A stretch of DNA of 64,000 nt, from positions 2,170,001 to 2,234,000 of the forward strand of contig OY970217.1 of NCBI GenBank assembly GCA_963713965.1, read 5' to 3'. Positions 26,339 through 34,412 of the stretch are shown here, piece after piece. A model generated the notes under the pieces. The model was not told the origin of the DNA, made no database searches, and saw only the letters and a program-made list of their open reading frames with translations. Source of the stretch: CALAGB01 sp963713965 (GTDB lineage: Bacteria; Chloroflexota; Chloroflexia; Thermomicrobiales; Thermomicrobiaceae). A program made the position numbers and the translations under genes. Each line of letters opens with the position of its first letter. Position 1 is the first letter of the stretch.

Positions 26339-27450
26339 CGCAACGTCTGGACTTCGACCGACGTAACGGACGGCAGATCGTGGACGATCGCTTTCCAGGT
26401 GTCGCCAGCGTCGGCCGACGCGTAGACCTGGCCGCCGGTCGTGCCGAAGTAGATGCCACACGAGTCGAGCGAGTCAACCGACATCGCATCACGCAGAATG
26501 TTGACGTAACAATCCTGCTGTGGCAACCCGTTGGTGAGCGCCTCCCACTCGTTGCCGCCGGTCCGGCTGCGATAGACGCGCAGCTTGCCGTCCGGCGGGA
26601 AGTGCTCGGTGTCGCTCTTGATCGGGATCACGTAGACCGTGTCTGGCTCGTGCGAATGGACCGAGATGGGAAAGCCGAAATCGCTCGGCAGGTTGCCGCT
26701 GATCTCGTACCAGGAGTCGCCAGCATCGTCAGTGCGCATCACGTCCCAGTGCTTCTGCATGAAGATGGTGTTTGGCCGAGAGGGATGCATGGCGATGTTG
26801 TGGACGCAGTGACCAACTTCCGACTCGGGATCCGGCAGCTCGAACATCATCTGCAGACCGCCGGTTGCTGGTCGCCAGGTTTCTCCGCCGTCGTCGGTGC
26901 GGAAGCAGCCCCCGGCGGAGATAGCCACGAACATACGGTCGTGATTGGTGGGGTCGATCAGGATCGTGTGGAGGCACATGCCACCGGCGCCTGGCTGCCA
27001 CAGGTTGCCCTTGACCGAGCGCAGGCCGGACAGTTCTTGCCAGCTCTTGCCACCATCGACGGAGCGAAAGAGGGCGGCGTCCTCAACGCCGGCATAGACA
27101 GTATCAGGGTCATGCAGGGACGGCTCAATGTGCCAGACGCGCGAAAACTGCCAGGGGTGCTGGCTGCCGTCGTACCACATGTGGTTGCCCGGAGTGCCGT
27201 CATAGGTGAACTCGTTGTTCACAGTCTCCCAGGTCTGGCCGCCGTCGTCCGACCGCTGGATCATCTGGCCAAACCAGCCATTGGACTGTGAGGCGTAGAT
27301 GCGGTTTGGATCCACCGGCGAGCCCTTGAGATGGTAGATCTCCCAGCCGGCGAAATGCGGCCCGGAGACGTCCCAATCCTGGCGCTTCTCATCAGAGGTA
27401 AGGACAAACGCCCCTTTACGGGTGCCAACTAGAACGCGTACCCCGCTCAT
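26335..27450 (-). CDS. BNR-repeat beta-propeller protein (sialidase/VPS10-like)
   Basis: Propeller protein of 371 residues with repeated Asp-box motifs: RSDDGGQTWETV, RSVDGGKSWQEL, RTDDGGETWRPA, RTDDAGDSWYEI, RSRTGGNEWEAL, ASADAGDTWKAI. Six or seven blades are expected. No signal peptide is visible (MSGVRVLVGTRKGAFVLTSD), so it is probably cytoplasmic, which argues against a secreted sialidase. The usual sialidase Arg triad and RIP motif were not found. The start is ATG 27450. It is translationally coupled to a MoaD-like protein. The 5-prime leader contains two stable hairpins. Confidence 0.85.
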   Translation of the reverse strand: MSGVRVLVGTRKGAFVLTSDEKRQDWDVSGPHFAGWEIYHLKGSPVDPNRIYASQSNGWFGQMIQRSDDGGQTWETVNNEFTYDGTPGNHMWYDGSQHPWQFSRVWHIEPSLHDPDTVYAGVEDAALFRSVDGGKSWQELSGLRSVKGNLWQPGAGGMCLHTILIDPTNHDRMFVAISAGGCFRTDDGGETWRPATGGLQMMFELPDPESEVGHCVHNIAMHPSRPNTIFMQKHWDVMRTDDAGDSWYEISGNLPSDFGFPISVHSHEPDTVYVIPIKSDTEHFPPDGKLRVYRSRTGGNEWEALTNGLPQQDCYVNILRDAMSVDSLDSCGIYFGTTGGQVYASADAGDTWKAIVHDLPSVTSVEVQTLR

Positions 27451-27469
27451 CCGTTTCCTTCCTTTGGCT

Positions 27470-27509
27470 CCGGAGCGATGCTCCGGTGTGTGTGATCGCC
27501 TTTCGGCGA
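27470..27509 (-). promoter_or_regulatory. Paired hairpins in the BNR-MoaD leader
   Basis: CCGGAGC/GCTCCGG (27470-27476, 27480-27486; 3-nt loop) and TCGCC/GGCGA (27496-27500, 27505-27509; GAAA loop on the minus strand) lie 20-60 nt before the BNR start. They do not match a riboswitch class that I recognise. Confidence 0.4.
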
Positions 27510-27732
27510 CGAAGGCTCAACATTCATGTGTGCTCGTGGCGCGATGTGAGCCGATCGCCTGGGCTCAATCGCCGACGCCGTTCTCATTCCGTGAGGCGCC
27601 GTGAACCCTTTCCCGAGCTGGAGTGAAGCCAGATTATACCGCGTACGTTCGCATATGTCAGCCGCCATAGGTCCTCTTCGTCGAGGTTTTGTTTCTCGGT
27701 CGTTTGGCCGTCTGCATGTACTCAAGAACCTG

Positions 27733-28113
27733 TCACTCCCCGCTGACCAGGAAGAATTCGTTGCCATCCGGATCGTAAAACCATGCGGCCCTCTGACCCC
27801 ACGGCATATCGGCGGGCGGATCCTTGAACTTCACGCCTTGCCCGGTCAACGTCTGGTACGTTTCGTCGACATCGTCACAAATAAGCGTGATGCCGGTCTC
27901 ACCGCCCGGTTCTCGATTTGTCCCCATCCAGTGGGCTGGTGCCAAGACCAGCTGCGTCGTCGCCCCGGGTGGGACCACCGTGAGGAATCGATCCTCGCCC
28001 ATCGACTGGTCGAATGCCTTCTCCCAGCCGAGAGTGTTGACGTAGAAGTCGAGCGCCGCGCCCTGGTCGGATACCGGCACGGTCGTTGAATGGATGTAAG
28101 AAAACAACTCCAT
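27733..28113 (-). CDS. VOC-family (glyoxalase-fold) protein
   Basis: Vicinal-oxygen-chelate protein of 126 residues made of two beta-alpha-beta-beta-beta units: SYIHSTTVPVSDQGAALDFYVNTLGWE and GITLICDDVDETYQTLTGQGVKF, ending AAWFYDPDGNEFFLVSGE. A metal site could be formed by H8 and the Glu in the last strand. The substrate is unknown: fosfomycin/bleomycin-type resistance or a metabolic enzyme are possible. It starts at ATG 28113. Confidence 0.88.
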   Translation of the reverse strand: MELFSYIHSTTVPVSDQGAALDFYVNTLGWEKAFDQSMGEDRFLTVVPPGATTQLVLAPAHWMGTNREPGGETGITLICDDVDETYQTLTGQGVKFKDPPADMPWGQRAAWFYDPDGNEFFLVSGE

Positions 28114-28264
28114 TTCCTTTCACCGGTCTTCCAAGAGCCTGGGCCCTCTCGGGCCGCTGTTTCTGTAAACCGTCGAGATCATTTGCCGCTCACTATTGAG
28201 TTGTCGAATGGGCGTGACCAAAATCGACAGCCCGGAACTCGAATGTCGGAAGATCGAGGGCTTG

Positions 28265-28666
28265 CTAAGAGCCACCACCCTTGAACGGCGTTTCTCCTTC
28301 CTTGAGCGGTCGAAAACGTAATGCGGACCAAACATCGTCGATAGCCACTTGACTGTTGGGTCGCATGCCGAACTCGGAGAGGATCGGCCAGAGGCTGTCG
28401 CGGTTGATGTCAGTCCGGTTTGCTTTGGGATAGAGGACCCAGAGGATGCTCAATTCCGACAGGTGCTCCTGCTGCGCCTGAAGAATCGCGCGCAGACCGG
28501 CTGAATCGTCGGCGTAGACCAGCGCGATGCCAGTCCGGCTCAGGTCATCCGATATGGTCACGTCATCCGGCAGCGGTTCGACCAGATGCAGCCGGTCCGG
28601 GTGTGACGACCAGATCGTGGTTCCAGGTTTGATCTGGAGCTTTGCGGCCACAGTCTTGGTGCTCAT
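28265..28666 (-). CDS. DUF3052-like small protein
   Basis: Protein of 133 residues (AAKLQIKPGTTIWSSHPDRLHLVEPLP; SELSILWVLYPKANRTDINRDSLWPILSEFGMRPNSQVAIDDVWSALRFRPL). The SILWVLYPKANRTDINRD and VAIDDVWSALRFRP stretches are typical of DUF3052-type proteins often found near DinB and YCII genes. Function unknown; no catalytic residues can be proposed. The start ATG 28666 has an AGGACG site. It lies 25 bp after the DinB-like gene and probably shares its transcript. Confidence 0.7.
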   Translation of the reverse strand: MSTKTVAAKLQIKPGTTIWSSHPDRLHLVEPLPDDVTISDDLSRTGIALVYADDSAGLRAILQAQQEHLSELSILWVLYPKANRTDINRDSLWPILSEFGMRPNSQVAIDDVWSALRFRPLKEGETPFKGGGS

Positions 28667-28691
28667 TGGCGTCCTATCGTTTGATACCGCA

Positions 28692-29234
28692 CTAGTCGTC
28701 CAGCGCGGCTCGCATGCTGGATAGATGCATGCGCGAATGACCGACGACGACCATTTCGACGAGCTGCGCCAGGCTGAATTCCCTGCCGCCAAACGCTGTC
28801 GTGGTCTGTTCAAGCTGCTCCTCGTTCAGGTTCTGAAGGAGCCGAACCATGCGCGGACCATGCGTAGTGAGGAGATCGAGCACCTCAGTCTTGCCGACGT
28901 CGGCGAAGGCCCGGGCGTGCTTCGCGTTGCTTTCGTTCACGACGTCCGGCGAGACCCTCGGTGTCAGCGGATCAGCGATGGATAGCTTCCGCACGAAATC
29001 GTGGAAGGCGGGTAGCCCAGAGGCGACGTGATGGGAGACGACACCCATCGTCCAGCCCTCACTCGGGCAGATGCGGCGCCATCCCTCGTCGCCGCATCCC
29101 TTGACCAACGCGATCATGTCGTCGTTGACCTCCTCGAATTGGGCGGCAAACCGCGCTGAACGAGTCGCGACCGGCGTCTCGCTGATCACCCGATCCTGAT
29201 CCGACGTTCCCTCTTGTCGCACCTTGCTCGACAT
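28692..29234 (-). CDS. DinB/maleylpyruvate-isomerase-like four-helix protein
   Basis: Protein of 180 residues with a DinB_2/MDMPI-type helical bundle: RFAAQFEEVNDDMIALVKGC, GWTMGVVSHHVASGLPAFHDF (His-x3-His region) and a final VEMVVVGHSRMHLSSM with the third metal-binding His. Such proteins often bind a divalent metal and may act on thiol conjugates; the substrate is not known. The start ATG 29234 lies 9 bp after AGGAGC. Same-strand neighbours (YdeI-like upstream, DUF3052-like downstream) suggest one transcript. Confidence 0.75.
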   Translation of the reverse strand: MSSKVRQEGTSDQDRVISETPVATRSARFAAQFEEVNDDMIALVKGCGDEGWRRICPSEGWTMGVVSHHVASGLPAFHDFVRKLSIADPLTPRVSPDVVNESNAKHARAFADVGKTEVLDLLTTHGPRMVRLLQNLNEEQLEQTTTAFGGREFSLAQLVEMVVVGHSRMHLSSMRAALDD

Positions 29235-29281
29235 AGTTCGTGCTCCTGATTCTCTGACGTATCCAGCTGCGGCGTGAGCGG

Positions 29282-29728
29282 CTAAAGCTTGCCCTCGCAC
29301 AGCTTGCTGACGGATTTCTCGATGCGACGCTGGCGCGTTTCGGCGGTCTTGGCTTCATCGATCAGCATCACCACACGCCGTTTGTTGCTGTAGGAGAGTC
29401 CCTCGAAGAAGGCTTTGGCGGTGGGCTCGGTATCGAGCGCGTGTTGCAGGTCGTCCGGAACGACGACCTCGCGAGGCGCCGTATCGAGCTCCAGCCCGAC
29501 CTCCACCCGATCGCCCGCGGCCACACCCGCGTTCTTGCGCACGTCGCCGCTGACCGGGATCAAGAAGCGTCCGCCCATGGTCGCGATAGTGCTGCGGTAG
29601 GTGTAGCCATTGATGGTGACCGCCACGGCGGGTTTCTTGGTCGGTCCAAGAGACGCGACTACGTCTGGCGGAACTTCGATGCCGGTGGCGGTCTTGCCGT
29701 TGAGATCGATGTTGGCCGTGAATTTCAT
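29282..29728 (-). CDS. DUF1905/YdeI-type protein
   Basis: Protein of 148 residues. The N-terminal DUF1905 beta-barrel is visible (FTANIDLNGKTATGIEVPPDVVASLG; VTINGYTYRSTIATMGGRFLIPV; KNAGVAAGDRVEVGLELD). The C-terminal YdeI/OmpD-associated helical tail has FFEGLSYSNKRRVVMLIDEAKTAETRQRRIEKSV. Function unknown; relatives have been connected with cationic-peptide or bacteriocin protection. The start ATG 29728 has a GAGAGGAAG site. A second YdeI-type gene is at 62444-63046. Confidence 0.88.
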   Translation of the reverse strand: MKFTANIDLNGKTATGIEVPPDVVASLGPTKKPAVAVTINGYTYRSTIATMGGRFLIPVSGDVRKNAGVAAGDRVEVGLELDTAPREVVVPDDLQHALDTEPTAKAFFEGLSYSNKRRVVMLIDEAKTAETRQRRIEKSVSKLCEGKL

Positions 29729-29791
29729 CGGTCTTCCTCTCACGTGATGGCTCGCTCGTCGACGCCGCATCGAGGGGATTCGAATTTCCAA

Positions 29792-30364
29792 TCAGGCGTC
29801 GTTGTGCTCGAACTCATAGGACAGGATGACGATTCCGGACTTGAGCGTGACGTTGTCGACGAGCTTGAGCTTCGTCAGTGTGCACGATCGAAAGAGCAGA
29901 TCTTCCGGGCCACCGTGGCCTACGAAAAACGGATGGATCCACAAGCGCAGCTCGTCCAGGAGCCCATGCTCCAGCAGCGCAAACGCGATCGGCCCAAATC
30001 CGTACTGCACGATGTCCTGGCCCGGTTCTGCTTTCAGTCGTGCGATCTCGTCTACCACGTTGTCAGCGATGACCGTCGTGTTGTTCCAATCCGGATTCTT
30101 CAGCGTCGTGGACACGACGTACTTCGCCATGCTGTTCATGCGGTCAGTGAAGGGATCTCCGGAACGTGATGACCACACCGGCGCAAAGGATTCGTAGGTG
30201 AGTCGGCCCATCAGGACGGCGTCACACGACATGAGCAGGTCGGTCTGGATCACGCCGGCGTTTTCGTCCTCGACGTCCGGTGACGGCCAGTGATGCGGAT
30301 TCTGAATCACGCCGTCGAGCGAGATGTAGGTCGAGTTGACGATCTTACGATTCGTTGAAGCCAT
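29792..30364 (-). CDS. DHFR/RibD-like reductase, second copy
   Basis: RibD C-terminal-fold protein of 190 residues: IVNSTYISLDGVIQNPHHW, AVLMGRLTYESFAPVW, VSTTLKNPDWNNTTVI, DIVQYGFGPIAFALLEHGLLDEL. This is the YyaP/YwjB-like group of NADPH-dependent reductases with unknown substrate. The start ATG 30364 has a GGAAGG site. It lies 150 bp downstream of the ECF42-type sigma factor on the same strand. Confidence 0.88.
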   Translation of the reverse strand: MASTNRKIVNSTYISLDGVIQNPHHWPSPDVEDENAGVIQTDLLMSCDAVLMGRLTYESFAPVWSSRSGDPFTDRMNSMAKYVVSTTLKNPDWNNTTVIADNVVDEIARLKAEPGQDIVQYGFGPIAFALLEHGLLDELRLWIHPFFVGHGGPEDLLFRSCTLTKLKLVDNVTLKSGIVILSYEFEHNDA

Positions 30365-30514
30365 TGGAGGCACCTTCCCGTCATTGGATGATCGACTTGA
30401 GACGACATTCGCTCCGCGGAACTGTCAATCAGCTGTTCTGCTTGTTAGTCGTTCGACACGGCTCCAAATCGACACGCGTTTCGACGTCACGCCCAAATCG
30501 AGTCGCAAATGGCG

Positions 30515-31768
30515 TCATTGCGTCAATTCGTCTATTCGCCGGAGAAGAAAGCGCCGTTCCGGCTCCTGCTCAGTGAGCTCAAGCGCCCGTTGATACGCTG
30601 AACGTGCCTCGTCAAATCGGCCAAGACGACGGCAGAGGTCGGCGCGAGCGGAATGGATCAGGTAGTAATCCTGAAGGTCGCCTCGCTCCAGGATGGCATC
30701 AATGAGCTCCAGCCCGGCGGCCGGACCGTCCCTCATGGCGATCGCCACGGCGCGGTTGAGATCGATCACGGGCGACGGAGCCACGCGGGCCAGCACGTCG
30801 TAGAGCCCGACGATCTCGCCCCAGTCCGTGTCGTCTGGATCCGTCGCCTCGGCATGTACGGCGACGATGGCGGCTTGCAGCGTGTACGGGCCGAATTGGC
30901 GTGACGTCAGGGTCTGCTCGATCAGCGATATGCCCTCAGCGATTTGCGCGCGATTCCAGAGCGAGCGGTCCTGATCTTCCAGTAGGATCAGATCGCCTTC
31001 GGGCGAGCTGCGTGCGGTGCGACGGGACTCGTGCAGCAGCATCAGAGCGAGCAATCCGGCGACTTCAGGCTCCGGCAGAAGCTGCAGAAGAAGCCGAGTC
31101 AGGCGGATGGCCTCGCCGGAGAGATCGGCCCGTGTCAATGAATCGCCGTAGGATGCGGAATAGCCCTCGTTGAAGACCAGATAGATGACGCGCAGGACGG
31201 TCTCGAGCCGGTCGGGCAGATCAGCGCGTGACGGCACCTGATAGGGGATGCCGGCGTCCCGAATCTTGCGTTTGGCACGCACGATCCGCTGCGCCAGAGT
31301 GGCGGGCGGAATCAGGAAGGCGCGCGCGATCTCCTCGGTCGTCAGCCCACAGACCTCACGCAAGGTCAGTGCGATGCGCGCGTCCGCGGCCAACGCCGGG
31401 TGGCAGCAGGTGAAGACCAGTCGCAGCCGGTCGTCCTCGACACCGTCGTCGTCGATCTCGAACTCGTCACCAGTGTCATCGTCGAGCTGCTCGGCCAGCG
31501 TCGCCAGTGAGGCGTCGAAGCGGACACGACGCCGTATGCGGTCGATCGCCTTGAAGCGTCCGGTCGAGACCAGCCAGGCACGCGGGTTGTCCGGCACGCC
31601 GTCTCGTTGCCACTGCTCGAGGGCCGCGGCGAACGCGTCATGCATGGCGTCCTCAGCGATGTCGAAGTCGCCGAGCAAGCGGACGAGCGTGGCGAAGACG
31701 CGGCGCGATTCAGCCTCATAGACGTCGGAAACGACGCGGCTGGAGTCAGGATGGTGCTCATCGGGCAT
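30515..31768 (-). CDS. ECF42-type RNA polymerase sigma factor with C-terminal extension
   Basis: Extracytoplasmic-function sigma factor of 417 residues. Region 2 is at about residues 16-85 (RRVFATLVRLLGDFDIAEDAMHDAFAAALEQW; RAWLVSTGRFKAIDRIRRR) and region 4 at 115-180 (CGLTTEEIARAFLIPPATLAQRIVRAKRKIRD). A 220-residue C-terminal domain follows, with helical, TPR-like repeats (VYLVFNEGYSAS-type start; YYLIHSARADLCRRLGRFDEARSAYQRALELT). That architecture and the link with DGPF genes define group ECF42, which has no classical anti-sigma; the extension is thought to regulate activity. The start is ATG 31768 behind AGAGGAAAG. Three DGPF genes lie downstream on the same strand within 10 kb. Confidence 0.92.
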   Translation of the reverse strand: MPDEHHPDSSRVVSDVYEAESRRVFATLVRLLGDFDIAEDAMHDAFAAALEQWQRDGVPDNPRAWLVSTGRFKAIDRIRRRVRFDASLATLAEQLDDDTGDEFEIDDDGVEDDRLRLVFTCCHPALAADARIALTLREVCGLTTEEIARAFLIPPATLAQRIVRAKRKIRDAGIPYQVPSRADLPDRLETVLRVIYLVFNEGYSASYGDSLTRADLSGEAIRLTRLLLQLLPEPEVAGLLALMLLHESRRTARSSPEGDLILLEDQDRSLWNRAQIAEGISLIEQTLTSRQFGPYTLQAAIVAVHAEATDPDDTDWGEIVGLYDVLARVAPSPVIDLNRAVAIAMRDGPAAGLELIDAILERGDLQDYYLIHSARADLCRRLGRFDEARSAYQRALELTEQEPERRFLLRRIDELTQ

Positions 31769-31887
31769 GTATATCGGGCTTTCCTCTGAACTTCGGGCGG
31801 TCGTCCTAATTGTTGAGACGCGCTGGCGGTCTGGATCGTTGCCGTTATCGCTGTTGAGACGTGATCCAGCAGAGATCCGCTGGGTGG

Positions 31888-32163
31888 TCACCGCGGCGAA
31901 CCGAATCGCTGGGCGGAGCGGGCACGGGCTCTGATGGCCTCTTCCTCCCGGTTCTTGGGATCAGCGTTTGTTTCGAGCAGAGCGAGGAGTCGAGCCGATG
32001 CCGCGGCTACGTCGTCAACCGCCGCCTCAAACGCGGCTTCGTTGGCCCGCGACGGTGTGCGAAACCCACTGATCTTGCGCACGAACTGGAGCGACGCAGC
32101 CCGGATCTCCTCCTCGGTGGCGGGCGGATCGAAATTGAAGAGCGTCCGGATGTTGCGGCACAT
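31888..32163 (-). CDS. DUF2277-family protein
   Basis: Protein of 91 residues starting MCRNIRTLFNFDPPATEEEIRAA, the invariant DUF2277 opening, followed by SLQFVRKISGFRTPSRANEAAF. Function unknown. The CRNI motif has one Cys that could bind a ligand. It lies 28 bp after the DHFR-like gene and 120 bp before the ECF42 gene on the same strand. Confidence 0.9.
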   Translation of the reverse strand: MCRNIRTLFNFDPPATEEEIRAASLQFVRKISGFRTPSRANEAAFEAAVDDVAAASARLLALLETNADPKNREEEAIRARARSAQRFGSPR

Positions 32164-32191
32164 AGGCGGAATCAGCTCCCGTTCGGTTGGC

Positions 32192-32878
32192 TCAAATCCA
32201 CGTGGGGAATCGAGTTGGCTGTAAGCGTACTGTCGGCTTGATTACGCGGAAGTGTCGATCGAACCGCTCCTCAGACCCGTGTTCGGACGGCGTTTCCAGA
32301 GGGTGATCGGAACCGGCCTCATATTGGAAGAAGCGCAATCCCTGTCCAATGAGGACGGGAACGACGTCGAGATTTAGTTCGTCCACCAGACCGGCACGGA
32401 TAAGCTGCTGAGCGGTTTTCGCGTCGCCGATGACGGCCACGTCCTTGCTACCAGCGGCCGAGCGCGCACTGGCTACGGCGGCCTCGATGTCATCGCTGAC
32501 GAAACTGACCCGCAGTTGATCGCTCCGGCCGTTGACCGCCTCTACAGGTGGGCGGCGCGTCAGGACGAAGATCGGCATTTGAAAGGCGTAACCGCTGGGA
32601 TCGCAGGTCGATTGCTCGAAGGCGCGACGGCTCATCACCACGGCCCCACTGCGCGAGGCGACGTGCTGGAGGACCTCAACTCTACGCTTCGCGTCCAGGT
32701 CTAACTGGACAATGCGCGTCTCTTCGATCCGATTGTCGACCGAGCCACTCGATATGAGCGTCATATCAGGCACCACCTGTCCCACAATGTCGACCTCTTC
32801 ACAAAACCGGCGAAACCATGAAGTTGGAACGGCTGTTCTGTTTAATCGTCGATTGGGGTGGAGCGAAATCGACATCAT
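32192..32878 (-). CDS. Diverged DHFR/RibD-like protein under MarR control
   Basis: Protein of 228 residues. The C-terminal two thirds show the RibD/DHFR pattern: RSGAVVMSRRAFEQS, MPIFVLTRRPPVE, DVAVIGDAKTAQQLIRAGLVDELNLDVVPVLIGQGLRFF. The N-terminal strand VVPDMTLISSGSVDNRI departs from the usual LDGFI/LDGYI signature, so the active site may be altered. The first 35 residues look unlike the family. The ATG at 32878 overlaps the stop of the MarR regulator (ATGA), so the genes are translationally coupled and the substrate or product may be the regulator's ligand. Confidence 0.75.
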   Translation of the reverse strand: MMSISLHPNRRLNRTAVPTSWFRRFCEEVDIVGQVVPDMTLISSGSVDNRIEETRIVQLDLDAKRRVEVLQHVASRSGAVVMSRRAFEQSTCDPSGYAFQMPIFVLTRRPPVEAVNGRSDQLRVSFVSDDIEAAVASARSAAGSKDVAVIGDAKTAQQLIRAGLVDELNLDVVPVLIGQGLRFFQYEAGSDHPLETPSEHGSEERFDRHFRVIKPTVRLQPTRFPTWI

Positions 32879-33282
32879 GTTTCCTGTGTGTCGTGTGCCC
32901 AGGTCTCTTCGACCATCGCCTGAGCTGCTTTCCAATCAGGGAAGGCTGACTCGAGCTTGGAGAGGCCGGAGGGCGTCAGACTCAACACGTGCTCCCGGGC
33001 ATCCCGAGCGGACTCGTCACTGGCTACCCAACCGTTACGCGCCAGCAGCGCTGCGCTGCGACTGAGGCTGGTGCGCTCGAGACCAAGTGCGTCGGACAGT
33101 TCCCCGCTCGTTGCTGGACCCATCTGGGAGAGGGCTGCCAGCACGGAAAATTGCGTTGCTCGCAGTCCATGCGGGCGCAGCTTCTCCTCATAGAGACGCG
33201 TGAGCTCACGCGCCGTGCGGCGGGCGGCCAGGCAATGACAGTTCCTGGTCTCGGTTAGATCAAACGTTCTGTACATACACAT
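32875..33282 (-). CDS. MarR-family transcriptional regulator
   Basis: Winged-helix regulator of about 135 residues: HGLRATQFSVLAALSQMGPATSGELSDALGLERTSLSRSAALLARNGWV is the MarR DNA-binding core, with the wing in DAREHVLSLTPSGLSKLESAFP. An N-terminal CHCLAARR segment with two Cys is common in thiol- or oxidant-sensing members. The start is uncertain: ATG 33282 or ATG 33276, neither with a Shine-Dalgarno sequence, so translation may be leaderless. It is coupled to the DHFR-like gene. A palindrome overlaps the start. Confidence 0.9.
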   Translation of the reverse strand: MCMYRTFDLTETRNCHCLAARRTARELTRLYEEKLRPHGLRATQFSVLAALSQMGPATSGELSDALGLERTSLSRSAALLARNGWVASDESARDAREHVLSLTPSGLSKLESAFPDWKAAQAMVEETWAHDTQET

Positions 33283-33296
33283 GAGTGTATATACAC
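33275..33296. promoter_or_regulatory. Palindrome at the MarR promoter
   Basis: ATACAC-ATGA-GTGTAT (33275-33290) overlaps the 12-bp palindrome GTGTATATACAC (33285-33296). A TTGACA (-35-like, minus strand, about 33312-33307) lies just upstream. Operator and promoter thus overlap, as expected for MarR autoregulation. Confidence 0.6.
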
Positions 33297-33515
33297 GGTT
33301 GACTGGTGTCAAGACAGAATCATTAAGAGATGGGAGTTCCCAGAGCCAGCGACCCTTCAGCCGCCCCAGGACCGAGACACCCTGTTGGCCATCTAGCCCC
33401 TATTCCGGCAGTCTGGTATTGTTCAGCGCATCAGGCGATGCCGCGTCCGATCAAGCGCGCGGTTTTGTCCCCGCCACAAACGGCACCAACTTTGATTCCC
33501 GGGGGAGAGACAACG

Positions 33516-34283
33516 GTGTCCGAGCAGCCGGAGCATGAAGACAAGCCTAACGAAGAAGCGGATCTGTTCGAAGATATCCGGCGCTTTCTGGGTGAGCAGT
33601 CGGGCGACGACATCTACGAGGATTTTCGCGCGGCGTTCCAGGGCGCCCGCGGCTTCGTGAACCGCGAACTGCGGGACATGGAAGAATACAGCCGCATGGT
33701 GCGCACATTGGAGCGCGTGCTTGAGGATGAGTTCCCCGGCACCTTCAGCGCGCCACTGCGTTCCCGTCTAGCCGAGACCCTCTACATTTACGGTCTGGCT
33801 CACTATTCTCTGCTGCAGCAATCGACGGGTGAAGATGAGGATGAGGCGTCAGACGAGGATGAGTCGGAGACGGCCCGCCCGCTGGTGATCTACGACCTGT
33901 GGTTTCCACAGGACGTGGCCATTGAGCAGGCGCAGGACGGTTTCTACTTGCACCTGAGCGACGGGCGCATCGATCTCTCCCTCTACCTGGGAAGCGACCC
34001 GAACGAGCGTGGAGCGTTGGTCGACCTGGTCGATCATTGGGGCTACGCCGCCGCCAACACGCCGCCGGGCGAATCGGTGCAGCCACCGGGCGAGCGCATC
34101 ACGCCAGTGCTGACCGTCGAGCTCGATTATGGCGGCTCCGAGATGGTGGACGCCGAGGATCACGTCGACATCCTCTTCCTGGACAACAATGGCGAGCCGA
34201 TCGTGCGCATGCATGCCCGCTCGGGTGAGCTGCGGACTATCGTCGACGAGCTGCAAAACGTTGGGCGCGACGGCCCGATCTAG
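33516..34283 (+). CDS. Acidic hypothetical protein
   Basis: Protein of 255 residues that I do not recognise. The start GTG 33516 is 8-9 bp after GGGGGAGAG, and the preceding in-frame codons lack the acidic composition of the rest. The N-terminal half is helical and charged (EEADLFEDIRRFLGEQSG; VNRELRDMEEYSRMVRTLERVL), then comes a 14-residue acidic run (GEDEDEASDEDESE). The C-terminal half is beta-rich (YDLWFPQDVAIEQAQDGFYLHL; RIDLSLYLGSDPNE; PVLTVELDYGG). No membrane segment or signal peptide. It is divergent from the MarR gene and followed by the palindrome patch. Confidence 0.65.
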   Translation: MSEQPEHEDKPNEEADLFEDIRRFLGEQSGDDIYEDFRAAFQGARGFVNRELRDMEEYSRMVRTLERVLEDEFPGTFSAPLRSRLAETLYIYGLAHYSLLQQSTGEDEDEASDEDESETARPLVIYDLWFPQDVAIEQAQDGFYLHLSDGRIDLSLYLGSDPNERGALVDLVDHWGYAAANTPPGESVQPPGERITPVLTVELDYGGSEMVDAEDHVDILFLDNNGEPIVRMHARSGELRTIVDELQNVGRDGPI

Positions 34284-34305
34284 GCCAACAGCCACCACCG
34301 TGCCG

Positions 34306-34335
34306 GCCGGTAGGGGCGAAGCTTGCCTTCGCCCA
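34306..34335 (+). repeat. 30-bp repeat, left copy
   Basis: A 30-bp unit beginning GCCGGTAGGGGCGAAGCTTG that recurs as its exact reverse complement at 34737-34766. The unit is itself partly palindromic (GGGCGAAG-N-CTTCGCCC). Confidence 0.8.
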
Positions 34336-34392
34336 CGGCGTAATGGGCGTGCCAATCCCCTCGAATGCCACCATCTTGATTCTTGATAGTAC

Positions 34393-34412
34393 GGGCGACG
34401 CATGCGTCGCCC
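34393..34412. repeat. GGGCGACGCATGCGTCGCCC palindrome, copy 1
   Basis: Perfect 20-bp palindrome preceded by GTAC-type flank. Same as 34816-34835 and as the target of the insertion sequence at 55648-56936. Confidence 0.85.

Noticed and set aside
26335..27450. Secreted sialidase
   Set aside because: Asp boxes are present, but signal peptide, RIP motif and Arg triad are not visible; a cytoplasmic propeller is the safer call.
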